Notes: generated by a model not told the origin, from the letters alone. Positions 19,078 to 27,743 are shown, numbered from the stretch's first letter. The stretch: DNA of 64,000 nucleotides from Inquilinus ginsengisoli_B (GCF_050434925.1 NZ_JBNDJK010000001.1:4836001-4900000), one strand, 5' to 3'. Made by a program: numbers and translations.

Positions 19078-21060
19078 TCAGATGTCGAGTTCGGTCGCCT
19101 TGTCGGCGTTCTGCTGGATGAAGCGCAGCCGCAGCTCCGGCTTGCGGCCCATCAGCTGCTCCACCAGGTCGGCGGTGCGGCGGCCGTCGATCTCGTCCTC
19201 CGGATCGTCCACCAGATCGACCCGCAGCAGCGTCCGCTTGGCCGGGTCCATGGTGGTGTCGCGCAGTTGCGCCGGCATCATCTCGCCGAGGCCCTTGAAG
19301 CGGCTGATCTCGACCTTCTTGCCGGCGAACTGGCCGGCCAGAACCTCATCCTTGTGCGCGTCGTCGCGGCAATAGACGGTGGTGGTGCCGGCCTGCACCC
19401 GGTACAGCGGCGGCTGCGCCAGGAACAGATGGCCTTCGGCGATCAGGCCGCGCATCTCCTTGTAGAAGAAGGTCATCAGCAGCGACGCGATATGGGCGCC
19501 GTCGACATCGGCGTCGGTCATGATGATGACCCGCTCGTAGCGCAGCTTGTCGCTGGCATAGTGGGTGCGGGTGCCGCAGCCCAGGGCCAGGGTCAGGTCG
19601 GCGATCTCCTGATTGCCGGCCAGCTTGTCGGCCGAGGCGCTGGCGACGTTCAGGATCTTGCCGCGCAGCGGCAGGATCGCCTGGGTCTCACGGCTGCGCG
19701 CCGCCTTGGCCGAGCCGCCGGCGCTGTCGCCCTCGACCAGGAAGATCTCCGTGCCCTCCGGCGCGTTGCGGCTGCAATCGGAAAGCTTGCCGGGCAGGCG
19801 GATGCGGGCGGTCGGGGTCTTGCGCCCGTTCTCCTTGGCCTGCTTGCGGCGCAGCCGCTCCTCGGCCCGCTCGGTCAGGAACTCCAGCAGCCCCTCCGCC
19901 GATTTCGGGTCGGCCGACAGCCAATGGTCGAAATGGTCCTTGATCGCGCCCTCGACCAGCTTGGTCGCCTCGGGCGAGGACAGCCGGTCCTTGGTCTGGC
20001 TCTGGAACTGCGGGTTGGGGATGAAGATCGACAGCAGCACCGCCACGCCGCCCATCATGTCGTCGGCGGTGATCTGGCCGGCGCGCTTGTGATTGGCGAG
20101 CTCGGCGAAGCCGCGCAGGCTGCGCAGCAGGCCGCTGCGCAGGCCCTGTTCATGGGTGCCGCCCTGCGGCGTCGGGATGGTGTTGCAATAGGTGTGGACG
20201 AAGCCCTCGTCATCGTCCTCTGGCCAGGCCACGGCCCATTCGATCTGGCCGCCGCCCTCCGGAAAGGTGGCGGTGCCGGCAAAGGCGGTCGGCGTCCGCA
20301 TCGGCCGGTCGTTCAGCGCCGCCTTGAGGTAGTCGGACAGGCCGCCGGGGAAGTGCAGCACCGCCTCGGCCGGGGTGCGGTCGTCGCCGGCGACCAGCGC
20401 GGGGTCGCAGCGCCAGCGGATCTCGACGCCGCGGAACAGATAGGCCTTGGACCGGGCCAGGCGGTACAGCCGGCCGGGCTGCATCCGGGCGTCGGCGCCG
20501 AAGATCTCCGGGTCCGGGTGGAAGCTGATCGTGGTGCCGCGCCGGTTCTGCACCGAGCCGCCACGCTCCAGCGGGCCCAGCGGCAGGCCGCGGGAGTAGC
20601 GCTGGAGATAGAGCTGCCGATCCCGCGCGACCTCGATCCGCAGCTCGTCCGACAGGGCGTTGACCACGGAGAGGCCGACGCCGTGCAGGCCGCCGGAGGT
20701 GGCATAGACCTTGTTCGAGAACTTGCCGCCGGAATGCAGCGTGGTGAGGATCACCTCCAGCGCCGACTTGCCGGGGTATTTCGGATGGTCGTCGACCGGG
20801 ATGCCGCGGCCGTTGTCGCGGACGGTGACGAAGCCGTCGGCGTCGAGCGACAGGTCGATCGTGTTGGCGTGGCCGGCCACCGCCTCGTCCATGGCGTTGT
20901 CCAGCACCTCCGCCACCAGATGGTGCAGGGCGCGGTCGTCGGTGCCGCCGATATACATGCCGGGCCGGCGACGCACCGGTTCCAGCCCTTCCAGGACCTC
21001 GATGTCGCTGGCGGTGTAGCGGCCGTTGGAGTTGGTGCCGGGCTCGAACAGATCTGCCAT
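19078..21060 (-). CDS. parE: DNA topoisomerase IV subunit B
   Basis: 660 residues from ATG 21060 (MADLFEPGTNSNGRYTA); longer readings upstream have no family similarity. The GHKL ATPase domain has 'HHLVAEVLDNAMDEAVAGHA' (Asn for Mg-ATP), 'GRGIPVDDHP' and 'GGLHGVGLSVVNALS'. The TOPRIM domain has 'LVEGDSAGGSAKAAR' (catalytic Glu), 'LPLRGKILNV' and 'IIMTDADVDGAHI'. The length and the absence of the GyrB insertion point to ParE rather than GyrB. With ParC it decatenates daughter chromosomes. It is a single gene; parC is not in the window. Confidence 0.92.
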   Translation of the reverse strand: MADLFEPGTNSNGRYTASDIEVLEGLEPVRRRPGMYIGGTDDRALHHLVAEVLDNAMDEAVAGHANTIDLSLDADGFVTVRDNGRGIPVDDHPKYPGKSALEVILTTLHSGGKFSNKVYATSGGLHGVGLSVVNALSDELRIEVARDRQLYLQRYSRGLPLGPLERGGSVQNRRGTTISFHPDPEIFGADARMQPGRLYRLARSKAYLFRGVEIRWRCDPALVAGDDRTPAEAVLHFPGGLSDYLKAALNDRPMRTPTAFAGTATFPEGGGQIEWAVAWPEDDDEGFVHTYCNTIPTPQGGTHEQGLRSGLLRSLRGFAELANHKRAGQITADDMMGGVAVLLSIFIPNPQFQSQTKDRLSSPEATKLVEGAIKDHFDHWLSADPKSAEGLLEFLTERAEERLRRKQAKENGRKTPTARIRLPGKLSDCSRNAPEGTEIFLVEGDSAGGSAKAARSRETQAILPLRGKILNVASASADKLAGNQEIADLTLALGCGTRTHYASDKLRYERVIIMTDADVDGAHIASLLMTFFYKEMRGLIAEGHLFLAQPPLYRVQAGTTTVYCRDDAHKDEVLAGQFAGKKVEISRFKGLGEMMPAQLRDTTMDPAKRTLLRVDLVDDPEDEIDGRRTADLVEQLMGRKPELRLRFIQQNADKATELDI

Positions 21061-21154
21061 GATCCGGATTCGGGGTCTTCTCGTGGAATTGCGGGCTGCC
21101 TCCATCATATAGACGCTTCCGGCCTTCTGCGTAACCAAATCTAGGATTCTGTCC

Positions 21155-21556
21155 GTGACCACTCTGCTGCTGCCATCCGGGATGCCGGCCCTCCGCACCA
21201 TCGCCATGCCGAAGGATGCCAATCCGAACGGCGATATCTTCGGCGGCTGGCTGCTGTCGCAGATGGATCTGGCCGGCGCGGTGGTGGCGCATGAGCGGGC
21301 GCGGGGCCGCACGGCTACGGTGGCGGTGGACGCGATGAGCTTCCTGGCCCCGGTGCGGATCGGTGACACCGTCTCCTGCTATGCCGAGCTGGTGGCGAAC
21401 GGGCGCAGCTCGATGAAGGTGCGGATCGAGACCTTCGTGCAGCGGCGCACTGACCATAGCGTGGTCAAGGTCACCGACGGCACCTTCACCTATGTCGCGA
21501 TCGATGCGGACGGCAAGTCCCGGCCCCTGCCGCCGGAGCCGACCGCGATCGGGTGA
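21155..21556 (+). CDS. Acyl-CoA thioesterase, YciA-type hotdog
   Basis: 133 residues from GTG 21155. The hotdog signature 'AMPKDANPNGDIFGGWLLSQMDLAGAVVA' holds the catalytic Asp of the YciA/BFIT group. 'DAMSFLAPVRIGDTVSCYAEL' forms the second conserved block, and the length fits a single-domain hexameric thioesterase. It cleaves acyl-CoA to free acid and CoA in the cytoplasm. It is divergent from parE with 94 bp between starts. Confidence 0.88.
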   Translation: MTTLLLPSGMPALRTIAMPKDANPNGDIFGGWLLSQMDLAGAVVAHERARGRTATVAVDAMSFLAPVRIGDTVSCYAELVANGRSSMKVRIETFVQRRTDHSVVKVTDGTFTYVAIDADGKSRPLPPEPTAIG

Positions 21557-21562
21557 GTGGGC

Positions 21563-21661
21563 TCAGAGTCCCCAGGCGTAACCGAACACGGCCAGGCCGT
21601 AGCACATGCCGAACAGCAGGGTGAGGGTCACGGTCTCGCGGATGAAGGTCCAGTCGCTCAT
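21563..21661 (-). CDS. Small single-span membrane peptide, 32 residues
   Basis: ATG 21661 follows AAGAGGAACATC, a good ribosome binding site with proper spacing. The peptide is MSDWTFIRETVTLTLLFG followed by MCYGLAVFGYAWGL. After seven polar residues it is one hydrophobic segment with a Gly/Tyr-rich end, so it would sit in the inner membrane. The 3' end is 7 bp from the convergent thioesterase stop. It resembles the many short inner-membrane peptides missed by annotation. No function can be given; conservation of frame in relatives would decide it. Confidence 0.5.
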   Translation of the reverse strand: MSDWTFIRETVTLTLLFGMCYGLAVFGYAWGL

Positions 21662-21757
21662 GATGTTCCTCTTGTGTTCTTGTGAGGGCAAGAAGAACAT
21701 AGGAAGAACAATCGGTCAAGCGGGTATCGCAGGCCCGGGTCAGGCTCGCTCAGGCCC

Positions 21758-22486
21758 TCAGCGGTCGGCGGCAAACAGCAGGAAGGCCGGGCGCTCGCGT
21801 TCGATGGCGTATTCCGGGTGTTCCGCGATCTGCGCCGCGGTCGGGCCCCATTCCTCGAGATGCGACAGGGTGAAGCCGGCCCGCAGCAGCAGCCCGGCAT
21901 AGCTGCCGATGGTGCGGTGCCGCTTGACCACGCCCTTGGCCAGCCAGTCGGTGACGCGCGGCCCTTCGTCGAGGTAGCGGTCGACCGGCCAGACATCGCG
22001 TCCGGCCTCGTCCCGCACCCATTTCGGATCGGACGGGGCGGAGTAGATCGGGTGCTCGACCGACGCCACCAGCCGGCCGCCCGGCGCCAGCGCCCGGTGC
22101 AGCCGCGCCAGCAGCCCCTCCAGGTCGGCGATGTAGTGCAGCGCCAGCGAGCTGTAGGCCAGGTCGAAGGATGCGGGCGGCAGCGCCAGCCGCTCCAGAT
22201 CCTCGCGGCGGTAGGTGACGGCATCGTCCGGGTCGGTCACCCGGGCGCGGGCCAGCATGTTCTCCGAGACGTCGAGGCCGAGCACCTCGGCGGCGCCCGC
22301 CTGCCGAGCCCAGCGGCAGAACCAGCCGAAGCCGCAGCCGAGATCGATCACGCGGCGGCCCTTAAGATCCGGCACCAGGGCGCGCAAAGAGGGCCATTCC
22401 GGGGCGCCGTCAAGGCCTTCGACCGACCGGCGCAGCCGGCTGTATTCGGCGAAGAAGGCGGGGTTGTCGTAGATGTTCTGGGTCAT
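21758..22486 (-). CDS. Class I SAM-dependent methyltransferase
   Basis: 242 residues from ATG 22486 (MTQNIYDNPAFFAEYSRLR) with GGAG upstream. Motif I 'RRVIDLGCGFGWFCRWA' binds S-adenosylmethionine, 'EVLGLDVSENMLARA' supplies the ribose-binding acid, and 'FDLAYSSLALHYI' is the post-II region. It belongs to the UbiE/COQ5-like small-molecule group; 'MTQNIYDNPAFFAEYSRLRRSVEG' is shared by uncharacterised relatives. The acceptor is unknown. It is a monocistronic gene with an upstream terminator from the next minus-strand gene. Confidence 0.85.
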   Translation of the reverse strand: MTQNIYDNPAFFAEYSRLRRSVEGLDGAPEWPSLRALVPDLKGRRVIDLGCGFGWFCRWARQAGAAEVLGLDVSENMLARARVTDPDDAVTYRREDLERLALPPASFDLAYSSLALHYIADLEGLLARLHRALAPGGRLVASVEHPIYSAPSDPKWVRDEAGRDVWPVDRYLDEGPRVTDWLAKGVVKRHRTIGSYAGLLLRAGFTLSHLEEWGPTAAQIAEHPEYAIERERPAFLLFAADR

Positions 22487-22546
22487 GCTGCGGACTCCAT
22501 CTGAAGAGGGCGGACGGGTGCGCGGCAGGCCGGGAATGCGGCCAAG

Positions 22547-22575
22547 AAAAAGCCCCGTCCGTTTCCGGCGGGGCT
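22547..22575 (-). terminator. Rho-independent terminator for minus-strand transcription
   Basis: On the minus strand AGCCCCG-loop-CGGGGCT (plus-strand arms 22569-22575 and 22551-22557) is followed by five T. It lies between the glycine-zipper gene and the methyltransferase gene, so it would stop transcripts from the former. The intervening 22587-22800 shows no supported gene. Confidence 0.65.
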
Positions 22576-22801
22576 GCGTGGGTTCGGAGCGCCGACCGGG
22601 GTCAGCGCACACAGAGTCCGGGCGTCCCGCCGACGGCGATGCGGCTGCATCTGACAACCATGCGGGGCGCGATGACGGACATGGCTTCTGTATCGCCGTC
22701 GAGGGACTTCGCGTCAAGGGCAGGTTTCAGCAGGATGGAGTTCGATCCTATCCCTGGCCCTGCATCGGGAAGCGGCCCGGCCAGGCGGCCGGACCCGATC
22801 G

Positions 22802-23026
22802 TCACCAGTAGCCCTTGCTCTTCAGGTTGCCGGCGACGCCGCCGGCCGCGGCGCCGATCACGCCGCCCGCCAGCAGGCTGCCGCCGGTCAGGGCGGTCAG
22901 GGCGACACCGCCGGCCGCGCCGATGCCGGCGCCGCTGAGCGTGCCCTGGGCCTCGCGGCTCATATTGGTGCAGCCGGCGGCGAGCAGGGCGGCGGCAAGG
23001 GCGATCGGCAGAAGGCGGCGGGTCAT
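22802..23026 (-). CDS. Glycine-zipper lipoprotein
   Basis: 74 residues. The signal peptide ends at lipobox LAAGC (about residue 19), followed by NMSREAQGTL and a glycine-zipper stretch of G-x-x-x-G repeats (GAGIGAAGGVAL, then 'LLAGGVIGAAAGGVAGNL'). Such small lipoproteins (YMGG/OmpA-associated SlyB-like) sit in the outer membrane. The role is not defined. It is followed by a terminator. Confidence 0.75.
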   Translation of the reverse strand: MTRRLLPIALAAALLAAGCTNMSREAQGTLSGAGIGAAGGVALTALTGGSLLAGGVIGAAAGGVAGNLKSKGYW

Positions 23027-23104
23027 CGGGCACTCGAGGCAGGACGGGACGGGTCAGGCAACCCGTGGTGCCGTGCTTTGTTCCGTCCCGCCTCGTTGCC
23101 GGGG

Positions 23105-24094
23105 TTACAGCACGAAGTCGTCGGCGACCGGCTCATGACCGCCGAGCAGTGCGATCGACAGGTCGGCCTGGCCGTCGCCATCGATGTCGGCGCCGATCAC
23201 GGCGAGGCCGCCGGCGGCATCGAAGCGCAACTCGCCGGCCTGGCCGGAGAAGGCGGCGCCGCCGATGAAGCTGAAGGCGGTGTCGCCGTTGCCGGCATCG
23301 CCGTCGGCATCGATCCCGGCCAGGTCGATCCTGTCGCCGCCGGCGAAGTCGGCGATGACGTCGCGGGTGTCGAGGCCGGTGCCGGTGTCGCCGGCCGCGG
23401 CGAAGACGAAGCGGTCGGCGCCGCTGCCGCCGATCAGCGTGTCGGCGCCGGCGCCGCCTTCGATCCGGTCGTCGCCATTGCCGCCGACCAGCCGATCGTC
23501 GCCGCCGGCCCCGGTCAGGGTGTCGTCGCCGCCCAGGCCGCGCAGGATATTGCCGCCGGCGTTCCCGGTCAGCGTGTCGCCGAAGCGGCTGCCGTGGATG
23601 GTCTCGATGTCGCCGGCGATGACGTCGCCATTGGCGCTGCCGCCCTGGTTGACATGGGTCGCCAGGTTGATCGAGACGGCAGCGTCGCTTTCGGCATAGC
23701 TGGCGATGTCGATGCCGTCGCCGCCGCTGAGGATGTCGGCGCCGGCGCCACCGCGCAGCAGGTCGTTGCCGGCGCCGCCATCCAGCGCATCGGCGCCGCT
23801 GCCGCCGGCGATCTTGTCGCGGCCCTCACCGCCGGTGATGACGTCGCCGCCATTGCCGCCGCGCAACCAGTCGGCATCGGCGCCGCCGTCGATAACGTCC
23901 AGGCCTTCGCTGCCGTCGATGATGTCGTCGCCGGCGCCGCCGGTGATCACGTCGAAGCCATTGCCGCCGTCGATGGTGTCGCCGCCGCCGCCGCCGCTCA
24001 CCACATCATTGCCGTTGCCGCCGTCGATGGTGTCGTCGCCGGGCGTGCCGATGATGATGTCAGGGCCGTTGGTGCCGGTGTTGGTCGCAGTCAT
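23105..24094 (-). CDS. RTX protein with hemolysin-type calcium-binding repeats
   Basis: 329 residues from ATG 24094 (MTATNTGTNGPD); AAGGGGG lies 8 nt upstream of this ATG but only 2 nt from the ATG at 24100, so the later is preferred. From about residue 12 the protein is mostly GGxGxDxhx nonapeptides (GGNGNDVVSGGGGGDTI and similar, about a dozen). These form a calcium-loaded parallel beta-roll. No N-terminal signal is present. The C-terminus (DGDGQADLSIALLG...ADDFVL) is the family's type I secretion end with a terminal hydrophobic tetrad. It has no enzymatic domain. It resembles the second RTX gene at 50419 in its last 100 residues. Confidence 0.88.
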   Translation of the reverse strand: MTATNTGTNGPDIIIGTPGDDTIDGGNGNDVVSGGGGGDTIDGGNGFDVITGGAGDDIIDGSEGLDVIDGGADADWLRGGNGGDVITGGEGRDKIAGGSGADALDGGAGNDLLRGGAGADILSGGDGIDIASYAESDAAVSINLATHVNQGGSANGDVIAGDIETIHGSRFGDTLTGNAGGNILRGLGGDDTLTGAGGDDRLVGGNGDDRIEGGAGADTLIGGSGADRFVFAAAGDTGTGLDTRDVIADFAGGDRIDLAGIDADGDAGNGDTAFSFIGGAAFSGQAGELRFDAAGGLAVIGADIDGDGQADLSIALLGGHEPVADDFVL

Positions 24095-24486
24095 GTCCAT
24101 GTCCCCCTTGCATGTCACACGCGATGTCCGAAGTCGGTGCCCGTCGCGGGGCAGGGCCCGGAGGCCGCCGCTCGCCCGGCCGGGACGCGGCCCCGCCGAA
24201 GGCAGGGCCCCGGACGGCCGCGAAATCTGGCGAAGCCGGAGAGCCGTTAAAGGTTTCGCCGGATTCTGTCTGACGTCGTGACCGATTCGAAGTCTATTTA
24301 GACTCGATCATGCCAGGATGTGGAGCGGATTCTTTCCGGCGAAATCTATTTCCTAATATAGCGGAATTAAAGAAAATGATGGGCAACGGATTTTCGGCGG
24401 GGCGGTGCATAAATCAGTAATATTTATTTAACGCAATTGCGGAGGGAATGTCGAAAATCTTGGCGATGAGCGCCGGCCCTGCGCCC
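24095..24486. other. AT-richer intergenic region upstream of the RTX gene
   Basis: 392 bp without a supported gene. GC content drops in 24285-24440. AGTCTATTTAGACT (24291-24304) is a 6-bp perfect inverted repeat with a 2-bp centre and a candidate operator for the RTX gene, which reads leftward from here. No terminator was found for the permease genes, which end at 24487 from the other side. Confidence 0.5.
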
Positions 24487-25140
24487 TTACCGCAGCGCGG
24501 CGCGGCGGCTGAGGGCCTTGCCGAGGCGCTCGATGGCGAAGTTGACGACGAAATAGACCGCCGCGGCCAGCAGATAGAATTGCAGGCTCATATAGTTGCG
24601 GCTGATCACCTCCTTGGTCGCCAGCAGCAGCTCGGTCACGCCGATCACCGACAAGAGGGTCGACGCCTTGACCATCTCGGTGCCGGTGTTGACCCAGCTC
24701 GGCAGGATCTGGCGCAGCGCCTGCGGCAGCAGGACCAGGATGACGGTCTGGCGGAAGGTCAGGCCGAGCGACTTCGCCGCCTCGGTCTGGCCCAGCGGGA
24801 TCGCCTGCAGCGCGCCGCGCACGATCTCGCCGACATGCGAGCTGCAGAACACGGCCAGCGCGAAGGTTCCGGCCTGCACCGCGGTCAGCTGGATGCCGAT
24901 GACGGAGAGGATGTAGAAGGCGGCCAGCACCAGGACCAGCACCGGCGTGCCGCGGATGAAGTCGACATACAGCCGGGTCGGCCAGCGCAGGGCTCGGCCG
25001 CCATAGGTCAGGGCCAGGCCGACCAGAACGCCGAAGACGGTGCCGGCCACGATCGACACGGCCGAGATCTGCACCGTCAGCCAGGCGCCGTCGAGCAGGG
25101 CCCAGCGCGCCACCCAGACCTGCTGCAGGAAAGCGTCCAT
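24487..25140 (-). CDS. Polar amino acid ABC transporter permease
   Basis: 217 residues from ATG 25140 (MDAFLQQVWVARWALLDGA). It is a HisM/GlnP-type protein with about five transmembrane segments. 'TVQISAVSIVAGTVFGVLVG' is the N-terminal span, and the EAA coupling loop 'AIPLGQTEAAKSLGLTFRQT' contacts the ATPase. Its start overlaps the stop of the next permease gene (ATGA), so the two are translated together as a heteromeric pore. It is last in the minus-strand operon; no ATPase gene follows. Confidence 0.9.
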   Translation of the reverse strand: MDAFLQQVWVARWALLDGAWLTVQISAVSIVAGTVFGVLVGLALTYGGRALRWPTRLYVDFIRGTPVLVLVLAAFYILSVIGIQLTAVQAGTFALAVFCSSHVGEIVRGALQAIPLGQTEAAKSLGLTFRQTVILVLLPQALRQILPSWVNTGTEMVKASTLLSVIGVTELLLATKEVISRNYMSLQFYLLAAAVYFVVNFAIERLGKALSRRAALR

Positions 25141-25808
25141 CACCGGGCTCCCGGCAACCGCAGCCGCGCCTCGAGCCGGCGCAGCAGGAGGGCGATGACG
25201 GTGCAGGTGGCGACGTAGAGCAGGCTGGTGACCATCCAGGTCTCGATCACGCGGAAGCTCTCGGTGTTGATCTTGCGGGCATAGAAGGTCAGCTCCGGCA
25301 CCGCGATGGCGGCGGCCAGCGAGGTGTCCTTGAACAGCGAGATGAAGTTGCTGCCCAGCGCCGGCAGGATGTTGCGCAGCATCAGCGGCGCCACCAGCAG
25401 CCGGCGGATCTGCATCGGCCGGAGGCCGAGCGCGGTGCCGGCCTCGATCACGCCCTTGGGCACCGACTGGATGCCGGCGCGGAACACCTCGACCAGATAG
25501 GCCCCGGCATAGACCGAGAGCGAGGCGACGAAGCTGTCGATCTTGTCGAGCCGGATCCCCACCCGCGGCAGGGCGAAGAACACGAACAGCAGGATCACCA
25601 GGATCGGCAGGTTGCGGAAGAAGGTGACGTAGCCGGAGGCCAGGCCGCGGGCGACCCGGCTGCGCGAGGTGGCGGCGAAGGCGCCGACCAGGCCGAGAAC
25701 GCAGCCGATCAGGATCGACACCACCGCCAGGCCGAGCCCGAGCGCCAGTCCGCTGAGCAGCAGGTCGCGGCTGGCCCACACCGCGCCGAAATTGAACTGG
25801 TAGTTCAC
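25140..25808 (-). CDS. Polar amino acid ABC transporter permease
   Basis: 222 residues. It is another HisQM-family permease, with 'LGLAVVSILIGCVLGLVGAF' and 'FRNLPILVILLFVFFALP' spans. The EAA motif 'SVPKGVIEAGTALGLRPMQI' and 'ISLFKDTSLAAAIAVPELTF' are characteristic of glutamate/aspartate-type permeases. It sits 194 bp downstream of the binding-protein gene; the gap is filled by a palindromic repeat. Confidence 0.9.
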   Translation of the reverse strand: MNYQFNFGAVWASRDLLLSGLALGLGLAVVSILIGCVLGLVGAFAATSRSRVARGLASGYVTFFRNLPILVILLFVFFALPRVGIRLDKIDSFVASLSVYAGAYLVEVFRAGIQSVPKGVIEAGTALGLRPMQIRRLLVAPLMLRNILPALGSNFISLFKDTSLAAAIAVPELTFYARKINTESFRVIETWMVTSLLYVATCTVIALLLRRLEARLRLPGAR

Positions 25809-25841
25809 CCGCGTCTCCGTTGGTGCCTCAGCGGCGAGGCC

Positions 25842-25981
25842 GGCGCCACCCCCTCACCCGAAATCGCGTTGCGATTTCGACCTCTTCCCAGGGAGAGGTT
25901 TAGGGCAGCCGCCCCTTTCCCTCTCCTCGGGGAGAGGGAGGGGCCCGGCCCGCTTGGGCCGGGAGGGTGAGGGGGCCGGCG
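25842..25981. repeat. Mosaic palindromic repeat inside the amino-acid transporter operon
   Basis: Bounded by GCGCCACCCCCTCACCC on one side and GGGTGAGGGGGCCGGCGC on the other. Nested hairpins include GAAATCGC gtt GCGATTTC, CCCTCTCC tc GGGGAGAGGG and CCCGGCCC gctt GGGCCGGG. The ACCC/GGGTGAGGG ends and CTCTCC hairpins match the style of the element at 40310. It separates the binding-protein gene from the permeases and may lower permease expression relative to the binding protein. Confidence 0.7.
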
Positions 25982-26002
25982 CAGGCCTCCGAGATCCGAG
26001 TC

Positions 26003-26845
26003 TCAGCGCATCTCGGTCGGGAAGCCGATGGCCGGGGCCGGCGGGCGCTGGCCGAACCACTGCTCGAAGGAGGCGGCGTAGGTGTCGTACTCGACCCCGG
26101 TCATCGCCTCGTGCAGCGCGGTGTTGACGAAGTTCAGCCAGTCCTGGTCGCCCTTCTTCACGGCGCAGGAATAGGTCTGCGGGTTCCAGCCGTAGCCGGC
26201 GTCGAGATAGCGGTCCGGGTTCTGCTTCATGAACCAGCGCAGCGACGACATGTCGGTGGCGGCGGCCTCGGCCCGGCCGGAGTTCAGCGCCTCGTACATC
26301 AGGTCGGTGCTCTCATACTGGTCGACCGCCGCCTCCGGCAGCGCCGCATGCACCATGTCCTCGGCATAGACGTTCTGCAGCACCGCGACGGTGACGCCGC
26401 TGCCGGCGGCCTTCAGCTCGTCATAGCTCTTGCGCTGGCCATCCTTCAGCAGCAGCAGGCCGACGCCCTCGCGATAGTAGGGGATGGTGAAGTTCACCTG
26501 CTGCGCCCGCGCGGCCGTGACGGTGATGAACTGGCAGGTGATGTCGACCTTGTCGGTGGTCAGGTTCGGGATGCGGGCGTCGGAGGACTGGACCACGAAC
26601 TCGACCTTGGTCGGGTCGTTGAACAGGCCCTTGGCGATGATCTTGGCCATGTCGATGTCGAAGCCGGCGAGGTCGCCCTGCTCGGTCTTGAAATGCCAGG
26701 GCGGGTTGGTGCTGCCGGTGCCGACGATCAGCTTGCCGCGGCTCAGCACCTCCTGGAGCTTGTCGGCCGCCAGGGCGCCGCCGGCGGTGCCCAGCAGCAG
26801 GGCGGCGGCGCTGACGGAGAGCAGTGTCCGGGTCACGATGCGCAT
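26003..26845 (-). CDS. Amino acid ABC transporter substrate-binding protein
   Basis: 280 residues from ATG 26845 (MRIVTRTLLSVSAAALLLG), with GGAGG 5-6 nt upstream; the ATG at 26857 lacks one. A Sec signal peptide ends at about residue 24 (GGALA before ADKLQ). The family-3 solute-binding core reads 'GKLIVGTGSTNPPWHFKTEQ', 'GDLAGFDIDMAKIIAKGLF' and 'TDKVDITCQFITVTAAR'. It binds a polar amino acid in the periplasm; the specificity residues cannot be assigned by eye. It is first in a binding protein-permease-permease operon and divergent from the IclR gene. Confidence 0.9.
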   Translation of the reverse strand: MRIVTRTLLSVSAAALLLGTAGGALAADKLQEVLSRGKLIVGTGSTNPPWHFKTEQGDLAGFDIDMAKIIAKGLFNDPTKVEFVVQSSDARIPNLTTDKVDITCQFITVTAARAQQVNFTIPYYREGVGLLLLKDGQRKSYDELKAAGSGVTVAVLQNVYAEDMVHAALPEAAVDQYESTDLMYEALNSGRAEAAATDMSSLRWFMKQNPDRYLDAGYGWNPQTYSCAVKKGDQDWLNFVNTALHEAMTGVEYDTYAASFEQWFGQRPPAPAIGFPTEMR

Positions 26846-26863
26846 CTCAGCCTCCATGTTATC

Positions 26864-26902
26864 GTCCGGTATATTGGACAATGATCTTGTATGTCGGACA
26901 AC
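26864..26902. promoter_or_regulatory. Candidate regulator-binding sites between the transporter and iclR genes
   Basis: GTCCGGTATATTGGAC (26864-26879) is an imperfect palindrome. TTGTATGTCGGACAA (26888-26902) contains TGTC-G-GACA with outer TTGT/ACAA arms. Both lie in the 113-bp divergent gap, within reach of both start codons. IclR-type regulators commonly bind such paired sites between themselves and a divergent target operon. Confidence 0.45.
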
Positions 26903-26958
26903 CGGTACGATAGGCTCGGCTTGAGGCGAATGCAATCGAACGCAGCGAAGGGGCGGTC

Positions 26959-27723
26959 ATGGCAACCAGCCGGGAGCGGGGCATCGACCGGGCGGTGGCG
27001 ATCCTGGAGCATCTGCAGGCGCGGCGCGGGCCGGTGCGGATGGGCGAGCTGGCGAAGGCGATCGGCGCCCCGCGCTCGACTCTCTACGAGATCGTCGGCC
27101 GGCTGACCGCGGCCGGGATCCTGGAGCCGGTGGGCGACGGCGGGGCGGTGTTCTTCGGCCGCGCCGTGCATTACTACGCCCAGACCTATGTCGCCGGCGT
27201 CGACCTGTTGAGCCGGGCCCGGCGCGAGGTGCTGGGCCTGGCCACCGAGACCGGCGAGACGGCGCAGTTCTGCATGCTCGACGGCGACAAATACGTGGTG
27301 ATGCTGAACGAGCCCGGGCGCCGCACCTTCCGCATCACCTCGGAAGTCGGGATCCGGCTGCCGATCCCCTGGACCGCCTCCGGCCGGCTGCTGGTGGCGC
27401 ATCTCGACGCGGCCGGGATCGCCGAGTTCATCCCGTACGAGGATTTCACGCTGCCCTCGGGCGAGCGGATCGATCCGGCCACCTTCGTCGCCGAGACCGG
27501 GGCGGCGTGGGCGCGCGGCTACGCGGTGACGCAGGAGCTGGTCGACCGCTTCACCCGCTGCCTGGCGGCCCCGGTGGTGGACCGCGACGGGCGGGCGGTG
27601 GCAACCTTGTGCCTGGTCACGCCGCTGGACACGCCGGCGGAGCGGCAGGGCGCGCTGCTCGACACCCTGCTCGCCGCCGCCCGCCGCCTGTCCCTGGCCC
27701 CGCCGGGGGCGGTGGGGCTGTAG
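26959..27723 (+). CDS. IclR family transcriptional regulator
   Basis: 254 residues. The N-terminal winged helix (about 5-70: 'GIDRAVAILEHLQARRGPV', then 'AIGAPRSTLYEIVGRLTAAGI') and the C-terminal GAF-like effector domain ('VVMLNEPGRRTFRITSEVG', 'LPIPWTASGRLLVAH', 'AWARGYAVTQELVD') fit the family in order and length. It is divergent from the amino-acid ABC operon and probably controls it. The effector may be the transported amino acid or a product. Confidence 0.9.
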   Translation: MATSRERGIDRAVAILEHLQARRGPVRMGELAKAIGAPRSTLYEIVGRLTAAGILEPVGDGGAVFFGRAVHYYAQTYVAGVDLLSRARREVLGLATETGETAQFCMLDGDKYVVMLNEPGRRTFRITSEVGIRLPIPWTASGRLLVAHLDAAGIAEFIPYEDFTLPSGERIDPATFVAETGAAWARGYAVTQELVDRFTRCLAAPVVDRDGRAVATLCLVTPLDTPAERQGALLDTLLAAARRLSLAPPGAVGL

Positions 27724-27743
27724 GGAGGTCCATTCGTGCCGGT

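Noticed and set aside
22587..22800. 26-codon frame (MSVIAPRMVV...) on the minus strand before the terminator
   Set aside because: No convincing ribosome binding site, mixed Arg/Cys composition and no hydrophobic segment; most likely noncoding leader or trailer.
23105..24094. Regularly spaced repeats suggesting a CRISPR array
   Set aside because: The periodicity is 27 bp, the nonapeptide codon repeat of RTX proteins, and is coding with varied wobble bases; no unique spacers.
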